A stretch of 64,000 bases of DNA. It comes from Sphaerisporangium sp. TRM90804 (GTDB lineage Bacteria > Actinomycetota > Actinomycetes > Streptosporangiales > Streptosporangiaceae). The DNA lies in contig NZ_JARWAC010000030.1 of assembly GCF_029846175.1 (NCBI RefSeq), forward strand, positions 1-64,000, written 5' to 3'. Under the pieces are notes generated by a model. That model made no database searches. It was not told where the DNA came from and saw only the letters and a program-made list of their open reading frames with translations. Both the position numbers and the translations under genes were made by a program. Numbering within the stretch: the stretch's first letter is position 1; each line of letters starts with the position of its first letter. Shown in pieces: positions 19,949 to 28,869 of this stretch.

Positions 19949-20787
19949 CCGTCGCGGCGGCCCTTCCAGCGAAACGTCGTCAGGCACAGGATCAGACCTC
20001 CGGCGACCCACGCTCCCAGCACCAGGGCCGCGCGGTCCAGTTCGTAGGACCCGGTCAGCTCCAGGGCGGCCCCCGCGTCGCCCAGGAAGACCGACCTGAA
20101 TCCCTGGCACATCCACTTCAGCGGGAAGACCGACGCGATCGTGATCAGCCACTCAGGAAGCTGGGTGAACGGGACGAACACCCCCGAGATGAACTGCAGG
20201 ACGACGAATGGCAGGCTGATCACCGCGGACGCGCTCTTGGCCGACCGCGGCAGGCCGCTCGCCGCGATGCCGAGCAGGGCCGATCCGGTGATCCCCAGCA
20301 CGAAGACCCACGCGAACGTGGCCCAGCGGAACAGCTCGTCCGGCAGCTTCAGGTCATACATGAGGACGCCGAGCGCCAGCAGGATCACCACGTCGAGCAG
20401 TGCCACCAGCAGGACGTTGAGCACCTTGCCCGTGAAGTACGCCCCGTGCGGCAGCGGCGTGCCGGCCAGGCGCCGCAGCGTGCCGTCGTCCCGGTCGACC
20501 GCGATGCCGATTCCGAGGTTCTGGAAGCTCGCGCCCATGACGGCCGCGCCGATCAGCCCGGCGGTGTAGAGCTGGGCGAAGCTGATCTCGGTGCCCGGCA
20601 CGGCGCCCCGGAAGATCGAGCCGAAGACCACCTGCAGCACGATCGGGAAGGCGAACGTGAAGACCACCGCGTCCCTCTCGCGGAAGAACGTCTTGGTCTC
20701 GAGCAGCCCTCTCGACCAGCCGGTGGCCGCGATCGAGGGCAACGGCGCCGCGGCGCGTGCCGGGGGCGCGGCGGGGGCGCCGCTCAC
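19945..20787 (-). CDS. ABC-2 type transporter permease
   Basis: 280 residues from GTG 20787, which overlaps the stop of the ATPase gene (GTGA). Six hydrophobic segments are visible, including VFTFAFPIVLQVVFGSIF and LPFVVLQFISGVFVPFTQLP, the typical ABC-2 signature near the fifth helix. An Ala/Pro-rich cytoplasmic N-terminus precedes them. With the adjacent ATPase it forms a DrrAB-like exporter for a drug, lipid or peptide; the substrate is unknown. Confidence 0.93.
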   Translation of the reverse strand: MSGAPAAPPARAAAPLPSIAATGWSRGLLETKTFFRERDAVVFTFAFPIVLQVVFGSIFRGAVPGTEISFAQLYTAGLIGAAVMGASFQNLGIGIAVDRDDGTLRRLAGTPLPHGAYFTGKVLNVLLVALLDVVILLALGVLMYDLKLPDELFRWATFAWVFVLGITGSALLGIAASGLPRSAKSASAVISLPFVVLQFISGVFVPFTQLPEWLITIASVFPLKWMCQGFRSVFLGDAGAALELTGSYELDRAALVLGAWVAGGLILCLTTFRWKGRRDG

Positions 20788-21656
20788 CGGACGCTCCCGG
20801 CCGTCGTCGGTTCCGCCCCGGAGCCGATGAGGCGCAGGTAGACGTCCTCCAGAGACGGGCGGGTCACCGACAGCTCGGGCACCTCGCCGCCGAACCGGCG
20901 GGCGAGCCGCTGGACCGTCGTGGTAGGCGTGCCGGTGTCCACGTGCTCGCGCCGGCCGTCCTCCAGCCAGGTCACCCGCGCCTGGGCGGTGGCGCGCCCG
21001 CCGAGCGTCGCCGGGGCGCCCTCGGCGACGATCCGGCCCCCGGCCAGCACCGCCACCCGTCCGGCGAGCGCCTCCGCCTCGTCCAGGTAGTGCGTCGTCA
21101 GCACGATGGTCGTGCCGTCGCGCGCCAGGTCCTCGATCAGGCGCCACAGTCGCCGGCGCGCCTCGGGGTCCAGGCCCGTCGTCGGCTCGTCGAGGAAGAG
21201 CAGCTCGGGGTTGCCGATCACGCCGAGGGCCACGTCGACCCGCCGCCGCTGGCCGCCGGAGAGCCGCCGGATGCGCGTGTCGGCCCTGTCGGCGAGCTGA
21301 ACCCGGTCGAGCACCTCCTCGGGGTCGGCCGGGTTCGGGTAGTAGCCCGCGAAGTGCCGCAGGGTCTCGCGGACCGTCAGCTCGGCCGCGTCGCCCGCCG
21401 TCTGCGGGACGACGCCCACCCGGGCGCGCCACCGGCGGGTGGCGTGCCGCGGGTCGACGCCGAGCACGCTCACCTCGCCCGCGTCCCGGTCGCGGTACCC
21501 CTCCAGGATCTCGACGGCGGTCGACTTCCCCGCGCCGTTGGGGCCCAGGATGGCGAAGATCTCACCCGCCTGGATGTCCAGGTCCATGTCGTCCACCGCG
21601 CGCACCTCGCCGTACCGTTTGGCGAGCCCCCGCACCTTCACCGCAGTCCGCGTCAT
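20784..21656 (-). CDS. ABC transporter ATP-binding protein
   Basis: 290 residues. Walker A GPNGAGKST (38-46), Q-loop VGVVPQTAG, signature LSGGQRRRVDVALG, Walker B LLFLDEPTTGLDP, and switch His in TTHYLDEAEAL. The C-terminal 70 residues resemble the DrrA-type extension (PSLEDVYLRLIG). It is the first gene of a four-gene unit in which every junction overlaps by four bases. Confidence 0.95.
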   Translation of the reverse strand: MTRTAVKVRGLAKRYGEVRAVDDMDLDIQAGEIFAILGPNGAGKSTAVEILEGYRDRDAGEVSVLGVDPRHATRRWRARVGVVPQTAGDAAELTVRETLRHFAGYYPNPADPEEVLDRVQLADRADTRIRRLSGGQRRRVDVALGVIGNPELLFLDEPTTGLDPEARRRLWRLIEDLARDGTTIVLTTHYLDEAEALAGRVAVLAGGRIVAEGAPATLGGRATAQARVTWLEDGRREHVDTGTPTTTVQRLARRFGGEVPELSVTRPSLEDVYLRLIGSGAEPTTAGSVR

Positions 21657-21735
21657 GGGTCAAGCATCGGGCGGGGGCGGCGGGCGGCGGCACCACCGAT
21701 GGACCGACCCGGGAGTCCACCGTTCGAAGGACACC

Positions 21736-21761
21736 GCGGGCCGTCCAGGTGGACGGCCCGC
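21736..21761. terminator. Hairpin terminator after the GT4 gene
   Basis: GCGGGCCGTCCA pairs perfectly with TGGACGGCCCGC across a 2-base loop, 9 bases past the stop of the minus-strand glycosyltransferase. No T-run is present, as is common in actinobacteria. It separates this gene from the ABC operon promoter. Confidence 0.65.
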
Positions 21762-21769
21762 CGCACGCG

Positions 21770-23050
21770 TCAGCCGGCGACGGCCGGCTCGGGCTCGGCG
21801 TCGCCGGGGGTCTCCAGGTCGGCCAGCAGCGCCTCCCAGCGGGGGCCGATGACGTCCATCCTGTAGGCGGACGCGGTGCGCAGGGCGTTGGCGCCCATCT
21901 CGCGGCGCAGGGCCTCGTCGTCGATGACCCGGGAGATTGCGGCGCCGAGCGCGGCGGCCTTCTCAGAGCGGACGAGCAGGCCGTCGTGCTCGTGGGAGAT
22001 GATCTCCCGGGGGCCGTGCGGGCAGTCGAAGCTCACGACCGGCACGCCCTTGCTCATCGCCTCCAGGATGGTCATGCCGAAGCCCTCGTAGCGGGAGCTG
22101 ACGGCGTAGATCGACGACTTGGAGAGCTCGACCCCGATCTCCGGAGAGCTGCCCATCAGCTGGACGCTGCCCGCGAGCCCGGCGTCGTCGATGCGGGTGC
22201 GCAGGCGCTCCTCACGCTCGGGCAGGCCCGCCCCGTAGATGCGCAGCACCCAGTCGGGATGGGCGGCCGCGACCGTCTTCCACGCGTTGACCAGGCGGTC
22301 GAAGCCCTTGGCCCGCGCGAACCTGCCGATGCCGATCACCACCTTCTCCTCCAGCGAGGAGACGTCCCCGGCCAGGTGGGGGACGGCGTTGGGGATGCGC
22401 ACCAGGCGCTTGGGCGGCCGGGCCTTCAGCGCCTTGCGGTAGTGCTTCAGGTCGGCCTCGGTGAGCGTGGCGAACGCGTCGAACCTGCCGTAGCGCCGCT
22501 TGATGGCGGCCTGCAACTCGGGGGCGTGGGAGTCGTAGGTCACGTGCTCCTGGCCGACGGTGAGCACCCCGGGCGGCGCGAACAGGGTCAGGATGAGGTT
22601 GATGCCGGGCCGCGTGCCGATCACCACGCCGCTCCGCATCCTGCGTAACCGGAGCACCAGCCGCAGGTCGGTGAGCAGGTTCATGGTGCCGTACGCCTTC
22701 TCCTCCGGGGGCACCAGCCGGCTCGGCCGCCGCGCCAGGTACTGGGCGACCCGCCCCCGGGGAACGGTCCTGTCGTCCAGGAACGTCACGCGCACGCCCG
22801 GCGGGATCGTGAAGAAGGGCTCCTCGGCCGTGCGGACCAGGCTGATGATCTCCACGTCTCGCGTCCGCGCCAGGTGCCCGGCCAGGTTGATCGACGTCCG
22901 GATCGTTCCGCCCATCCCGTACGCGTGCAGCAGCAGGATGCGGACCGTCGAGGTGTCGGGCGCGGGCGCTCTGAGCGCCCTGATGCGGTTGATCAGCGCC
23001 AGGAACCCCAGCGCCCCCCGTATGACGATCCTGCGCCCTCTCGTCAGCAC
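21770..23050 (-). CDS. GT4-family glycosyltransferase
   Basis: 426 residues from GTG 23050, with AGAGGGG eight bases upstream; longer starts add non-conserved residues. The GT-B fold shows HAYGMGGTIRTSINLAGHL at the N-terminus, the nucleotide domain IGIGRFARAKGFDRLVNAW and the GT4 E-x7-E motif in SSRYEGFGMTILEAMSKGVP. It likely uses a nucleotide sugar to modify a lipid, glycan or teichoic-type polymer; acceptor unknown. No other glycan genes adjoin it. Confidence 0.9.
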   Translation of the reverse strand: MLTRGRRIVIRGALGFLALINRIRALRAPAPDTSTVRILLLHAYGMGGTIRTSINLAGHLARTRDVEIISLVRTAEEPFFTIPPGVRVTFLDDRTVPRGRVAQYLARRPSRLVPPEEKAYGTMNLLTDLRLVLRLRRMRSGVVIGTRPGINLILTLFAPPGVLTVGQEHVTYDSHAPELQAAIKRRYGRFDAFATLTEADLKHYRKALKARPPKRLVRIPNAVPHLAGDVSSLEEKVVIGIGRFARAKGFDRLVNAWKTVAAAHPDWVLRIYGAGLPEREERLRTRIDDAGLAGSVQLMGSSPEIGVELSKSSIYAVSSRYEGFGMTILEAMSKGVPVVSFDCPHGPREIISHEHDGLLVRSEKAAALGAAISRVIDDEALRREMGANALRTASAYRMDVIGPRWEALLADLETPGDAEPEPAVAG

Positions 23051-23127
23051 GACGAAGACCCCTCTGCCCGTGAAGCCACCGCCCGCCCTCTCGCAGTGTC
23101 CTCTGTCGTGTGGCGCCGAGATGCGTA

Positions 23128-23168
23128 CGCGAGCGGACAGGAAGCAGTTACTGGCCTGTCCGCTCGCG
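23128..23168. other. 14-bp inverted repeat between phosphoesterase and GT4 genes
   Basis: CGCGAGCGGACAGG is repeated as its exact complement across a 13-base loop. It lies 114 bases past the phosphoesterase stop and 78 bases before the GT4 start, on an otherwise relatively AT-rich gap. It may terminate the upstream gene or act in the GT4 leader. Confidence 0.5.
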
Positions 23169-23281
23169 CGTCGGTTGGAGCGCCCCGAGTGAATCCCCGT
23201 GTTCATGATCTAGACGCACGGCAGACACGGTTTGTTGCGCCTCATCCCGACATAATTCACTGCGTACTGACATGGTTACTT

Positions 23282-25165
23282 TCAGGCGTACGGCACCATG
23301 AACTCGCGAGGCCGCAGCGCGCGCGAGACGATGCGCACGTCCCCCACATGGCCGTAGAAGCCCTGGCCGTACCGCTCCGCGAACTGGGTTCCCCCGATCG
23401 CGAAGGGCTTGCCGAGCGTGGAGATGCCCTTCGACCGCTGGGCGGGGTTACGGGCGATCCGGGAGCCGTCGATGTAGATCACCGTCTGCCGTCCGTCGTT
23501 GACCACCGCGACGTGCATCCAGCGCCCGACGGGAAGGGCGTGGCTCCAGGAGGTCGGGTCGGCGTCCCGGTCGGTCGGGTAGACCACGTACTGCAGGAAC
23601 CGCTCGGGCGACAGGTTCAGGCTGCAGGTGGGCTCGTCGGGCGACCATCCGCTCGACTTGCCGGCGTCGCCGCTGCGCCCCTCCCAGCTCAGGATGCCCA
23701 TCCACGCGTGGTCGCCCTCGAAGGGCTCGGGGAACCTGACGAACGCCTCGATGGTGTAGCCGGACTCGAACTTCATGCCGTTCAACGGCGCGTTCGCCGA
23801 TGTCCTGAGCACCGCGCCCCGGTCGGGGCTCTTGCCCCCGTCGAAGCGCAGGCTGGCGTGCGCCGGCTGCCCCGCGTGATGCTCGCTCGACCAGGTCAGC
23901 ACTTCGGCGGAGCTGGAGTGCAGGCGCTGCACGGTCAGATCGTTGCCATGGCCGCTGAGGTCACGCGCGACGGCGCCCTCGGCGACCACGCCGCCGTCGC
24001 TCCCCGCGCCCTGGATGCCGGCCTCGTCGAAGCGCCAGTAAGCGACCGTCCCCTTCGGCATCACGGCCCCGGGCGGGCGGGGCGCCGGGGGGACGACCGG
24101 TGCGAAGCCGTGGAAGCGCCGGTCGAAGTCGATGTCGATGCTGAACCGGTCGGCGGGCCCGGTGAGCTCCAGCGTCTCGGCCTCCAGCGGGGAGCGCTTC
24201 GCGGGGTCGCGCGCGAGCAGCCAGGGCGAGAACGTCTCGACGTCGATCACCTTGCGGGCCAGATCGAACGTGTAGAGCCGGATCATCGCGGCCCCGCCGT
24301 AGTAACGGTCCTGGTAGTTCGTGATGTGGACGTGGACGTCGTTGCCGGCGTCGTTCCTCATCACCGCGCGGCCGGGCGGCCAGTAGTGCCCGTTGAGGGT
24401 GAGGAAGATCTGGTCGTTGCGGCGGATGAACCCGTCCCACAGGCTCTGGCCGTACGACGACAGGTACGCCTGGCCGGCGTCGTCGGCGTAGGCGAGCTCG
24501 TGCGTGGTCAGGATGACGGGGAGGGTGCGGTTGGCGTCGACCACGCCCTGCGCCCACCGGAGCCCCGCGGCCGAGAGCCTCCAGTCGAGCGCGAGGACTA
24601 GCCAGCGGCGGCCGGCGGCCTCGATGACGTGGTAGCTGTTGTACCCGTCGGGGGAGGCGCCGCCGAACGTGGGCGTCCCCGCGAAGCGGTGCGGGCCGAA
24701 GGCGCGCAGGTAGGCGGTGTCGCCGCGCTGGTCGGTGCCGGAGACGTCGTGGTTGCCCGCCAGGACGCTGTAGGGCACCTTTCCGTCGATGCCGCGGAAC
24801 GCCTGCCCCGCGAGCTTGATCTCGTGCTCGCTGCCGTGCTCGGTGACGTCGCCGAGGTGGGTCATGAAGGCGACGTTGCCCGCTCCGCGTTCCCGGCCGA
24901 GGTAGCGGAACGTCTCGCGCAGCGGTTCGGGATCGGAGCTGTCCTCGTCGAACAGGTACTGCGTGTCCGGGAGCACGGCAATGGCGAAACGCGGGCTGGC
25001 GGGGTCGAAACGGCCCGGACCGTTTGACGTGCCGCTCGCCTGCTGGGCATGCGCGGGCGCGGCGACCAGCCCGGCGGTGGTCACGGCGGCCGCCGCGGGG
25101 GCCGCGATCGCCGCCTGCAACAGCCGCCGGCGGCCGAGCCAGGAAGAAGGGGGAAGGTTGTCCAT
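23282..25165 (-). CDS. Tat-exported metallophosphoesterase with LamG-like domain
   Basis: 627 residues. ATG 25165 (GGAG upstream) gives a twin-arginine signal (LGRRRLLQAAIAAPAAAA, cleavage near AHAQQ). Residues about 55-310 are a calcineurin-like phosphoesterase with metal motifs LPDTQYLF, THLGDVTEHG, LAGNHDVSG, TTHELAYA and NGHYWPPG. Residues about 395-627 form a LamG/concanavalin-like domain (GTVAYWRFDEAG, LSGHGNDL, WMHVAVVNDGRQTVIYIDGS). Export of a folded metalloenzyme via Tat fits. It probably hydrolyses extracellular phosphoesters, with LamG for binding. Confidence 0.9.
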   Translation of the reverse strand: MDNLPPSSWLGRRRLLQAAIAAPAAAAVTTAGLVAAPAHAQQASGTSNGPGRFDPASPRFAIAVLPDTQYLFDEDSSDPEPLRETFRYLGRERGAGNVAFMTHLGDVTEHGSEHEIKLAGQAFRGIDGKVPYSVLAGNHDVSGTDQRGDTAYLRAFGPHRFAGTPTFGGASPDGYNSYHVIEAAGRRWLVLALDWRLSAAGLRWAQGVVDANRTLPVILTTHELAYADDAGQAYLSSYGQSLWDGFIRRNDQIFLTLNGHYWPPGRAVMRNDAGNDVHVHITNYQDRYYGGAAMIRLYTFDLARKVIDVETFSPWLLARDPAKRSPLEAETLELTGPADRFSIDIDFDRRFHGFAPVVPPAPRPPGAVMPKGTVAYWRFDEAGIQGAGSDGGVVAEGAVARDLSGHGNDLTVQRLHSSSAEVLTWSSEHHAGQPAHASLRFDGGKSPDRGAVLRTSANAPLNGMKFESGYTIEAFVRFPEPFEGDHAWMGILSWEGRSGDAGKSSGWSPDEPTCSLNLSPERFLQYVVYPTDRDADPTSWSHALPVGRWMHVAVVNDGRQTVIYIDGSRIARNPAQRSKGISTLGKPFAIGGTQFAERYGQGFYGHVGDVRIVSRALRPREFMVPYA

Positions 25166-25334
25166 GTGTGCTCCAAAGCTCGCGGTGACGGCCAGCACGT
25201 TGCTGGCCCCACATGGCACATGGATGGCGATCACGAGAACCGCGGACGCCGACCCGGCGAAATCCCCCATGATCCCGCTCAGGCGAACATGGATCCGGCG
25301 AAGCCGTGTCAGCAGGGCACCCCGCCGGGCCGCC

Positions 25335-25994
25335 TCAGAAGAGCGTGTCGGTGCGCTCGATGCCGCGCAGGGTGTCGTAGTCGAGCGTCACGCAGTGGAT
25401 GCCGCGGTCGGCGGCGAGCACGCGAGCCTGCGGCCGGATCTCCTGCGCGGCGAAGATGCCCTTCACCGGCGCCAGCAGGGTGTCGCGGTTCAGCAGCTCC
25501 AGGTAGCGCGTGAGCTGTTCGACGCCGTCGATGTCACCGCGCCGCTTGATCTCCACGGCGACGGTGCCGCCCAGGTGGTCGCGGCACAGGATGTCCACCG
25601 GCCCGATGGCCGTGGGGAACTCCCTGCGGATCAGCGACCAGCCGTCCCCCAGCGTGCCGATGTGCTGGGCCAGCAACTCCTGCAGGTGCGCCTCGACGCC
25701 GTCCTTCTGCAGCCCGGGGTCGACGCCCAGCTCGTGCGAGGAGTCGTGCAGGATCTCCTCGATCGTGAGGATGAGCTTCTCGCCGGTCTTGCCGTGCGTC
25801 ACCGTCCAGACGCCCTCCTCCTCACGCACCTTGCACGGAGGATTCATCCAGTTCAACGGCTTGAACGCCCGGTCGTCAGCGTGGATCGACACCGAACCGT
25901 CGGCCTTCATGAGGACCAGACGGGGTGCCATGGGAAGGTGTGCCGTCAGCCGGCCCACGTAATCGACGCTGCATCGCGCGATGACCAGTCGCAT
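25335..25994 (-). CDS. nucS: Mismatch-specific endonuclease NucS (EndoMS)
   Basis: 219 residues. It cuts both strands at mismatches and carries out the non-canonical mismatch repair of actinobacteria, which lack MutS/MutL. The C-terminal nuclease core [20 protein letters not shown] holds D134, E148 and K150, with the spacing of the archaeal enzyme. The protein ends in DTLF, fitting the C-terminal beta-clamp-binding motif. ATG 25994 is preceded by TAGGGT (26003-26008) with an 8-base gap, suggesting leaderless expression. Confidence 0.95.
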   Translation of the reverse strand: MRLVIARCSVDYVGRLTAHLPMAPRLVLMKADGSVSIHADDRAFKPLNWMNPPCKVREEEGVWTVTHGKTGEKLILTIEEILHDSSHELGVDPGLQKDGVEAHLQELLAQHIGTLGDGWSLIRREFPTAIGPVDILCRDHLGGTVAVEIKRRGDIDGVEQLTRYLELLNRDTLLAPVKGIFAAQEIRPQARVLAADRGIHCVTLDYDTLRGIERTDTLF

Positions 25995-26113
25995 GACGGC
26001 CAACCCTACCGTCCGCGCCCTTCGCGTGGGCCGTCGTCGCGCGGGTGGGCCCGTCCTGGCGACCGCGAGGACTCTGGGAGACTGGGCCGGCACTTTTCAG
26101 CAGGGAGGTCGGT

Positions 26114-27589
26114 GTGGCCGCGTACGAGACCGTCGGAGTCGTCGGGCTGGGCACGATGGGGGCGGGCATCGCCGAGGTCTTCGCCCGCGCGGGGCTGGCG
26201 GTGATCGGGGTCGAGGCCGACCCCGCCGCGCTCGAACGCGGCCGCGGCCACGTTCAGAGGTCCACCGGCAGGGCGGTGAGCCGGGGCAGGCTGACCGAGG
26301 CCGAGCGTGACGAGATCATCGGCCGCGTCACCTTCGCCGGCTCGCTGGAGGACCTGCACGAGGCCGACCTGGTCGTCGAGGCGATCCCCGAGGTCATGGG
26401 CCTCAAGCGCGCCCTGTTCACCGAGCTCGACCGCCTCTGCAAGCCCGAGACGGTGCTCGCGACCAACACCTCCTCCCTGCCGGTCACCGCGATCGCCGCC
26501 ACGACGGGCCGCCCGGGGCGCGTCGTCGGAATGCACTTCTTCAACCCGGCGCCGGTGATGCGGCTGGTCGAGGTGGTGGGCACGGTGGTCACCGAGGACG
26601 GCGTGGCCGAGGACGTCGCGGCGCTGGCGCGCCGCCTCGGCAAGACGCCGGTGCGCGTGGGCGACAGGGCCGGTTTCGTGGTCAACCGCCTGCTGCTCGG
26701 GTATCTCAACCACGCCGCGGCGCTGCTGGAGCGCGGGGTGGCCTCGCGGGACGACATCGACGCCGCGATGCGGGCGGGCGCCGGCCTGCCCATGGGCCCC
26801 TTCGCCCTGCTCGACCTGATCGGCCTGGACACCTCGCGCGAGATCTGCGAGGTGCTCTTCCAGGAGACCCGCGACCGCGTGCACGCCCCCGCGCCCATCC
26901 TGCGCGAGCTGGCCGCCGCAGGGCTGCTGGGGCGCAAGAGCGGCCGCGGCTTCCACGCCTACGACGGCGCCGGGCGTGACACCCCGGGCACGGCGCCCGG
27001 CGGCGAGCCGTTCGCCGGGACGGTCGGCGTGCTGGGGGAGGGCGCGGAGGCGTTCGCCGCCCGGCTGGCGGACGCGGGCGTCGCGACCGCCGGCCCGCGC
27101 GACGCCGGCCTGGTGGTCGCGCTGTCACCGGCGCCCGTCGTCCAGCACGCGGCGGGGCTGCCGCACCCCGAGCGCCTGGTCGGGCTGCACCTGGTGGGCG
27201 AGGAGGTGGCCGAGGTCGTGTCGACGGCGCTCACCTCGCCCGGCACCGCCGAGGCCGCACGCCGCCTGGTCCGCGGGCTCGGGCTGACCCCCGTGGCGTG
27301 CGCCGACCGCGCCGGGTTCGTGGTGGACGCCCTGCTCCTGCCGTACATCAACGACGCGGTGCGCATGTACGACTCGGGGTACGCCTCGGCCGAGGACATC
27401 GACGCGGCGATGCGGCTCGGCTGCGGCTACCCGGCAGGGCCGCTGGAGACGCTCGACGCCATCGGCCTGCGCAACGCGCGCGACGGGCTGCGCGCCCTGT
27501 ACGACGAGTACCGCGAACCGTCCTTCGCGCCGGCCCCGCTGCTCGACCGCCTGGTGACCGCCGGTGTGACGAGCGTCAGGTCCCGGTGA
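26114..27589 (+). CDS. Two-domain 3-hydroxyacyl-CoA dehydrogenase
   Basis: 491 residues from GTG 26114 (GGGAGG five bases upstream). The N-terminal Rossmann domain GVVGLGTMGAGIAEVFARAG binds NAD+. NTSSLPVTAIA, GMHFFNPAPVM and DRAGFVVNRLL belong to the catalytic part. A second, shorter C-terminal copy of the substrate domain follows (ADRAGFVVDALLLPYINDAV, GCGYPAGPLETLDAIGL). It oxidises 3-hydroxybutyryl/acyl-CoA in fatty acid or butyrate metabolism. The duplicated C-terminus is typical of actinobacterial members. Confidence 0.92.
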   Translation: MAAYETVGVVGLGTMGAGIAEVFARAGLAVIGVEADPAALERGRGHVQRSTGRAVSRGRLTEAERDEIIGRVTFAGSLEDLHEADLVVEAIPEVMGLKRALFTELDRLCKPETVLATNTSSLPVTAIAATTGRPGRVVGMHFFNPAPVMRLVEVVGTVVTEDGVAEDVAALARRLGKTPVRVGDRAGFVVNRLLLGYLNHAAALLERGVASRDDIDAAMRAGAGLPMGPFALLDLIGLDTSREICEVLFQETRDRVHAPAPILRELAAAGLLGRKSGRGFHAYDGAGRDTPGTAPGGEPFAGTVGVLGEGAEAFAARLADAGVATAGPRDAGLVVALSPAPVVQHAAGLPHPERLVGLHLVGEEVAEVVSTALTSPGTAEAARRLVRGLGLTPVACADRAGFVVDALLLPYINDAVRMYDSGYASAEDIDAAMRLGCGYPAGPLETLDAIGLRNARDGLRALYDEYREPSFAPAPLLDRLVTAGVTSVRSR

Positions 27590-27630
27590 CGGCCGGAAGA
27601 AACCACTGCCATGTCTACGTTTGTCCGGTC

Positions 27631-27969
27631 ATGAGCCCGCGCCGCGCCCGCCGCACGGATGACCCCCGCCGCACGGGTTCGCGCGGCCGGGGAGGTCCCG
27701 GCGGTGCCCCGCCCCCGCTGGACGGCGTGCTGCGCGGGATGGAGCGGGTGGAGGACTGGCCCGACGGCGAGTGGAAGATCCGCGCCGTCTCCGGCGCGGC
27801 CACCGGCAAGATCTACCGCTGTCCCGGCTGCGACCAGGAGATCCGTGCGGGGTTGCCGCACCTGGTGACCTGGCCGAACTGGACCGGAGGCGAGGAGGAG
27901 CGCCGCCACTGGCACACCGCGTGCTGGCGCAAGCGCATCCACCGCGGCCCCGGCCGCTCACGCTACTGA
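27631..27969 (+). CDS. Small basic zinc-ribbon-like protein
   Basis: 112 residues. The first 35 are Arg/Gly/Pro-rich and probably disordered. The folded part has DWPDGEWKIRAVSGAATGK, then a likely metal site: CPGCDQEIRAGLPH, WHTACW. Close homologues are often labelled ATP/GTP-binding protein in actinomycetes, but no P-loop is present here. The function is unknown; nucleic-acid binding is possible given the basic N-terminus. Confidence 0.75.
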   Translation: MSPRRARRTDDPRRTGSRGRGGPGGAPPPLDGVLRGMERVEDWPDGEWKIRAVSGAATGKIYRCPGCDQEIRAGLPHLVTWPNWTGGEEERRHWHTACWRKRIHRGPGRSRY

Positions 27970-28077
27970 GACCATCCCGGAACCCGGCGCCCGCGCGCGG
28001 GAAGCCGGACACGCCGCCCCGAGCCCGTCACCCACCGAGCCGCCCGGACGGGGCGGCCCGCCACGAAGGAGCCATCG

Positions 28078-28782
28078 TTGGAGATCCGCTCGTCGACGGT
28101 ACTGCCCGCCGTACGCGAAGACATCGAGCTGCACACCTCCGACGGGCTGACGCTGGTCGGCGAGCTGGCGCTGCCGCCCGAGGGCGCCCCGGCCGCCACG
28201 CTGATCTGCCTGCACCCGCTGCCCACGGCCGAGGGCATGATGGACAGCCACGTGCTGCGCAAGGCGGCCAACCGGCTGCCCGCCCTGGCCGGCGTCGCCG
28301 TGCTCCGCTTCAACACCCGTGGCACCGCGTCGGCGCGCGGGCGGTCCGAGGGGTCCTTCGCCGACGGCGAGGGCGAGCGGTTCGACGTGGCGGCGGCGCT
28401 GGAGTACGCCGAGTTCCACGACCTGCCGAACCCGTGGCTGCTCGGCTGGTCGTTCGGCACCGAGCTGGCGCTGAAGTGGGGGCACGACCCGCTCGTCCAC
28501 GGCGCGATCCTGCTGTCGCCCCCGCTGAGCCGGGCCACCGACGCCGACCTCGACGCCTGGGCCGAGTTCGGGCGGCCGCTGGTCGCGCTGGTGCCGGAGT
28601 TCGACGACTACCTCAGGCCCGAGGAGGCGCGGCGGCGGTTCGCCAGGGTGCCGCAGGCGGAGGTGGTGGGCGTGGACAACGCCAAGCACCTGTGGGTGGG
28701 CGAGCCGTATGTGCGCATCGTGCTGGACGAGGTGGTCAAGCGCGTCAACCCGTCGGCCCACCCGCTGCCCACCGAGGCCTGA
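28078..28782 (+). CDS. Alpha/beta hydrolase
   Basis: 234 residues from TTG 28078, supported by AAGGAG seven bases upstream. The nucleophile elbow is GWSFGTELAL; LHPLPTAEGMMDSH resembles the oxyanion region of dienelactone-hydrolase-like proteins; the catalytic His is probably in NAKHLWVGEP. The substrate is unknown. It is 88 bases before a short-chain dehydrogenase gene that has its own promoter signals. Confidence 0.86.
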   Translation: MEIRSSTVLPAVREDIELHTSDGLTLVGELALPPEGAPAATLICLHPLPTAEGMMDSHVLRKAANRLPALAGVAVLRFNTRGTASARGRSEGSFADGEGERFDVAAALEYAEFHDLPNPWLLGWSFGTELALKWGHDPLVHGAILLSPPLSRATDADLDAWAEFGRPLVALVPEFDDYLRPEEARRRFARVPQAEVVGVDNAKHLWVGEPYVRIVLDEVVKRVNPSAHPLPTEA

Positions 28783-28813
28783 GACTCCCCGCCGCGCGGC
28801 GTGCCGGGACATG

Positions 28814-28819
28814 TACGCT
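28814..28819 (+). promoter_or_regulatory. Candidate -10 for the SDR gene
   Basis: TACGCT 51 bases before the SDR start. The shared 20-bp motif at 28834 would lie just downstream of the expected transcription start, a typical repressor position. Confidence 0.4.
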
Positions 28820-28833
28820 GGACCGCGATCTCA

Positions 28834-28853
28834 TAGAACCTTATTCGGTTTCG
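28834..28853 (+). promoter_or_regulatory. 20-bp motif shared with 57749, copy 1
   Basis: TAGAACCTTATTCGGTTTCG, 16 bases before the SDR start. It matches the motif before the thioesterase gene at 17 of 20 positions and is partly palindromic (GAA..C..A.T..G.TTC). Likely an operator for a lipid-metabolism regulator; the protein is unknown. Confidence 0.5.
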
Positions 28854-28869
28854 AGTCAGGAGGGCCGCC

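Noticed and set aside
28834-28853. KstR-type cholesterol operator
   Set aside because: The left half (TAGAAC) fits, but the right half lacks the GTTCTA arm at the right spacing, and the second copy fails in the same way.
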